Origin: Candidatus Gastranaerophilales bacterium
Lineage (GTDB): Bacteria > Cyanobacteriota > Vampirovibrionia > Gastranaerophilales > Gastranaerophilaceae
NCBI GenBank assembly: GCA_944323675.1
Contig: CALUTK010000019.1
Coordinates: forward strand, 1 to 33,259
Length of the DNA: 33,259 nucleotides
Direction of reading: 5' to 3'
This document shows positions 31,369-33,259 of this stretch, one piece after another. The position numbers were made by a program, and so were the translations under genes. Positions within the stretch are counted from its first letter, which is position 1, and each line of letters starts with the position of its first letter. The notes below the pieces were generated by a model. The model worked only from the letters and a program-made list of their open reading frames with translations, was not told where the DNA came from and ran no database searches.

Positions 31369-32799
31369 ATGGAAACTGGTACGGAAATTTCTCAAGTAAA
31401 CAAGACGAATTTACCGCAAAAAGTGCAGCCAAGTGCGGAGAAAACACCTGTAGCGCAGCCAAAAACAGCGCCATTGCCAAATGATGTTGTAGAAATTTCC
31501 ACGGGGAAAAATAAAGACCCTCAATCTTCTTTCGGCAAAGTTGCGGCATTACTTGCTTCTCTTTCTGTAATTATCGGCGCCGGAACCTTCGGCGGTGTTA
31601 AAATCTACGACAGGTATTTCCAAAAACTTGCCTCTGGAATTAAAAAAGGCGAAATCCACGATGCTCTTTATCACTTTATCAAGAAAAATGATCCCAGAGG
31701 TCTTATGTTTGATGATAAAAATAAAATTCTGCAAATAAACGAAAAACTCACAGACGACAATCTTCTCATCCTGAAACAGCTCACAAAAATGCAGGATGAA
31801 AATTCAAAACGCTGGGGCTGGGTACATGAACGCTTCACTCTTGACGATATGACAGAACTGATGACAGGAGCTAATGAATTTAATATTAAATACCTTGAAC
31901 AGCTTGCAAAAAAATCAGAAACAAAATACGATTATACAAAAACATTTACGACAAATGATATTTTGAGTATTCTCAAAAATATTACACCGGATAACGAAAA
32001 AGTTGCCCCGCAGTTGATTGATATAAGCGATATTCGCAAACCTGACGATTTGGCAAAATGCCTTTCTAAAATAAAAAAAGATAATGTTGATGTATATCAG
32101 CTTCTGCTGTCTACAAGAAAAAAGGGGCCGAATACGGAATTATCTATAGAAGAATTACAGAAGGTAGCAGATATTCTAAAAGACACGAAAAATCCAAAAT
32201 GTGCAGAATTTTTCCTGAATCAGGAAAAGAATGACGGCTCAGGATTATTCAGATATGATATGAAAGAGATAGAAGAACTTTTAAGGGTTTCAAGCGATGA
32301 TAAAATTGAAACTTACCAAAAACTCTGTGACCTTAATTGCACCAAAAGTATAAATTCAGGTATGCCTCAGCTTGTGCAGTCAGTTACTGAAGATAATATT
32401 GACATTGTAGAACCTCTTCTTACCAAAAAATACGAGTCTCTCAATCAATATATCTTTAATAACTGGTCAGATATTAGCGAAATACTGCAGTCAGTTAACA
32501 AAAATAACAATGAAACCGCATTACGAATACTTGATATTGTTGACAGAAAAACTGTTTATTTAACAACGTCATACAGCTGGGATACAGTAGATTTAACAGA
32601 TTTCCTGCCGGATTTATTTAGAGAAATTTCAAAATCTCCTGAAAAAATGAAAACTGTAAATGGTATTCTTGATAATGGTCTTGTTGAAGGAAAGCAGACA
32701 CTCACTATACAAAATTTCTATAACGCATACCGGAAAGTATACCCTGAACCTGCACGTAAATCCGAATTTTTTAGTACTAATTATAGTAAAGTGAGGTAG
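31369..32799 (+). CDS. Unknown membrane-anchored protein of about eight helical repeats
   Basis: The 476-aa protein is not recognised. A Pro/Lys/Gln/Thr-rich N-terminus (1-50) leads to SSFGKVAALLASLSVIIGAGTFGGVKIYD, with one membrane helix at about 56-78. From about 130 the rest looks like degenerate helical-hairpin units of roughly 35-45 residues. They share a pattern of a first helix ending in I-L-x-x-[ILV], then [DN]-[DN]-[KNI] and a second helix with L-L: DDMTELMTGANEFNIKYLEQL, NDILSILKNITPDNEKVAPQLI, LAKCLSKIKKDNVDVYQLLL, LVQSVTEDNIDIVEPLL and ISEILQSVNKNNNETALRIL. This suggests an alpha-solenoid binding platform. An AAAGG site lies before the ATG. It is divergent from the membrane kinase gene, with which it shares a 147-bp control region. 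Confidence 0.75.
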   Translation: METGTEISQVNKTNLPQKVQPSAEKTPVAQPKTAPLPNDVVEISTGKNKDPQSSFGKVAALLASLSVIIGAGTFGGVKIYDRYFQKLASGIKKGEIHDALYHFIKKNDPRGLMFDDKNKILQINEKLTDDNLLILKQLTKMQDENSKRWGWVHERFTLDDMTELMTGANEFNIKYLEQLAKKSETKYDYTKTFTTNDILSILKNITPDNEKVAPQLIDISDIRKPDDLAKCLSKIKKDNVDVYQLLLSTRKKGPNTELSIEELQKVADILKDTKNPKCAEFFLNQEKNDGSGLFRYDMKEIEELLRVSSDDKIETYQKLCDLNCTKSINSGMPQLVQSVTEDNIDIVEPLLTKKYESLNQYIFNNWSDISEILQSVNKNNNETALRILDIVDRKTVYLTTSYSWDTVDLTDFLPDLFREISKSPEKMKTVNGILDNGLVEGKQTLTIQNFYNAYRKVYPEPARKSEFFSTNYSKVR

Positions 32800-32869
32800 T
32801 GCGGCGAAACTTCACTAAATTTTGGAGGGAAAATCCATACGGTGCTGAGCAACACCTCTGAACACAATA

Positions 32870-32894
32870 ATAAAGACTTCCTTTGCGGAAGTCT
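32870..32894 (-). terminator. Terminator-like hairpin, repeat copy 1
   Basis: AGACTTCC (32874-32881) and GGAAGTCT (32887-32894) with a 5-nt loop; on the minus strand the stem is followed by TTATTATT. No gene on that strand in the window ends here. Confidence 0.45.
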
Positions 32895-33084
32895 AAATGT
32901 TGTGGGCTGGGGTGTTTGTTAACTTTTTTTTGCTACCCCACCTCGTAATCAAAGATTTCGGTCCTCCCTCAAGGGGAGGACAAAATCTTAAGCTTTGCTT
33001 GCTTCAAAGAAAATTCTTCCGCACTCAGCTTGCCCGCGCTCGAACCATGATAAGGCTTCGTCTTATGTTGTTCTCATCCACCCA

Positions 33085-33107
33085 TAAAAAAGAGCCTTTC
33101 GGCTCTT
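33085..33107 (-). terminator. Terminator-like hairpin, repeat copy 2
   Basis: AAGAGCC (33090-33096) and GGCTCTT (33101-33107) with a TTTC loop; the minus strand continues TTTTAT. It is a good intrinsic terminator shape for a transcript entering from the right. Confidence 0.5.
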
Positions 33108-33213
33108 ATAAGTAGTGGGCAGGGGTAAGGACTCCGTTCAAAAGTTGACTAAATGTCAGGTTTTAAATGGAGGGGAGAACCACCACGGTGGTGAGAATTA
33201 CCCCTGAACACAA

Positions 33214-33242
33214 TAAAAAAGACTTCCGTCAAGGAAGTCTTA
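33214..33242 (-). terminator. Terminator-like hairpin, repeat copy 3
   Basis: AAGACTTCC and GGAAGTCTT surround a GTCAA loop at about 33220-33242. On the minus strand the stem runs into TTTTTATTG. It would stop transcripts entering from beyond the right edge. Confidence 0.5.
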
Positions 33243-33259
33243 AAATGGTGGGCAGGGGT

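Larger units (their letters stand above)
32800..33259. repeat. Non-coding right end with imperfect ~91-bp repeats and three terminator-like hairpins
   Basis: No gene is supported here. Two copies of one sequence lie at 32823-32913 and 33168-33259 (cut by the window edge). Both read TGGAGGG, then ACGGTG, CTGAACACAATAA, AAGACTTCC with its hairpin, and end in GTGGGC(A/T)GGGGT. A third, partial copy at about 33085-33126 has a different hairpin (AAGAGCC-TTTC-GGCTCTT) but the same GTGGGCAGGGGT end. On the minus strand all three hairpins are followed by a T-rich run. At 32952-32989 lies a further hairpin, whose inner arms GTCCTCCC and GGGAGGAC enclose the same TCAAG loop as the hairpin at 50-72. A copy of the 10551-10612 repeat starts at 33018. 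Confidence 0.65.

Noticed and set aside
32897-33115. 72-aa ORF in the right-end non-coding region
   Set aside because: It runs through hairpins and repeat modules, has biased composition and no ribosome site.
33246-33259. Possible 3' end of a tRNA on the minus strand (ACCCCTGCCCACCA)
   Set aside because: It looks like a CCA-ended acceptor strand followed by a terminator, but the window ends here. The same GTGGGC(A/T)GGGGT motif at 32902 and 33115 is not followed by a T-arm, and the two real tRNAs in the window do not encode CCA.
32823-33259. Integron attC array
   Set aside because: Hairpin modules with constant ends suggested it, but the GTTRRRY and RYYYAAC core sites are not found and there are no cassette ORFs between modules.

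Overview
The window is AT-rich bacterial chromosome. It has house-keeping genes, surface and envelope genes, a small flagellar cluster, S-layer-homology (SLH) domains and several large proteins of no named family. The gene mix (SLH protein, LCP and LemA pair, MgtE, RqcH, MEMO-AMMECR1 fusion) and the N-terminal 'SFQG/KFAAK'-type motifs suggest an uncultured gut lineage next to Cyanobacteria (Vampirovibrionia/Melainabacteria, Gastranaerophilales type). That assignment is inference from protein style; no rRNA gene is present to confirm it.

Layout, left to right. 1-259: non-coding, repeat-rich. 260-2650 (-): ribD and a fused MEMO/AMMECR1 gene. 2724-4500 (+): a UPF0173 metallo-hydrolase and a glutathione-synthetase-like ATP-grasp enzyme. 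4471-5874 (-): an unknown protein with faint kinase-like motifs. 6089-9870: a membrane-anchored pectate-lyase-like protein and, divergently, a GH13 enzyme of trehalose-synthase type carrying a signal peptide. 9882-10422 (-): a ParE/ParD toxin-antitoxin pair. 10640-12037 (-): tRNA-Arg(CCT), an FkbM methyltransferase and tRNA-Arg(CCG). 12096-15521 (-): lemA, an LCP ligase and mgtE. 15851-17611 (+): argS, preceded by a 165-bp inverted-repeat element. 17689-19391: a secreted beta protein and a TPR protein. 19450-21427 (-): two tandem GT2 glycosyltransferases. 21535-23775 (-): fliJ, fliK-like and a hook/rod gene. 23866-27280: a small secreted protein (-), then rqcH and a Y-family polymerase (+). 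27346-28494 (-): an SLH protein. 28666-32799: a divergent pair, a membrane UbiB-like kinase and a membrane alpha-solenoid protein. 32800-33259: non-coding, repeats and terminator-like hairpins.

The most unusual signals are not whole genes. (1) A 27-bp palindromic repeat sits in frame inside argS and encodes CHPELVSGS. Degenerate copies of the same palindrome, including one with a compensatory stem change, fill a MITE-like element just upstream of argS that has near-perfect terminal inverted repeats and long flanking direct repeats. (2) Six genes lacking a Shine-Dalgarno sequence have a -10-like hexamer exactly 6 nt before the ATG, which predicts leaderless mRNAs; two of them also have a TTG-type -35 at 17 nt. 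(3) The trehalose-synthase-like enzyme is predicted to be exported and has a 19-codon upstream ORF overlapping its start. (4) The SLH promoter abuts a 20-bp palindrome.

Most other genes begin with a good Shine-Dalgarno sequence (GGAGGG, AGGGGA, AAGGAG). These were used to move several starts downstream of the longest possible ORF.
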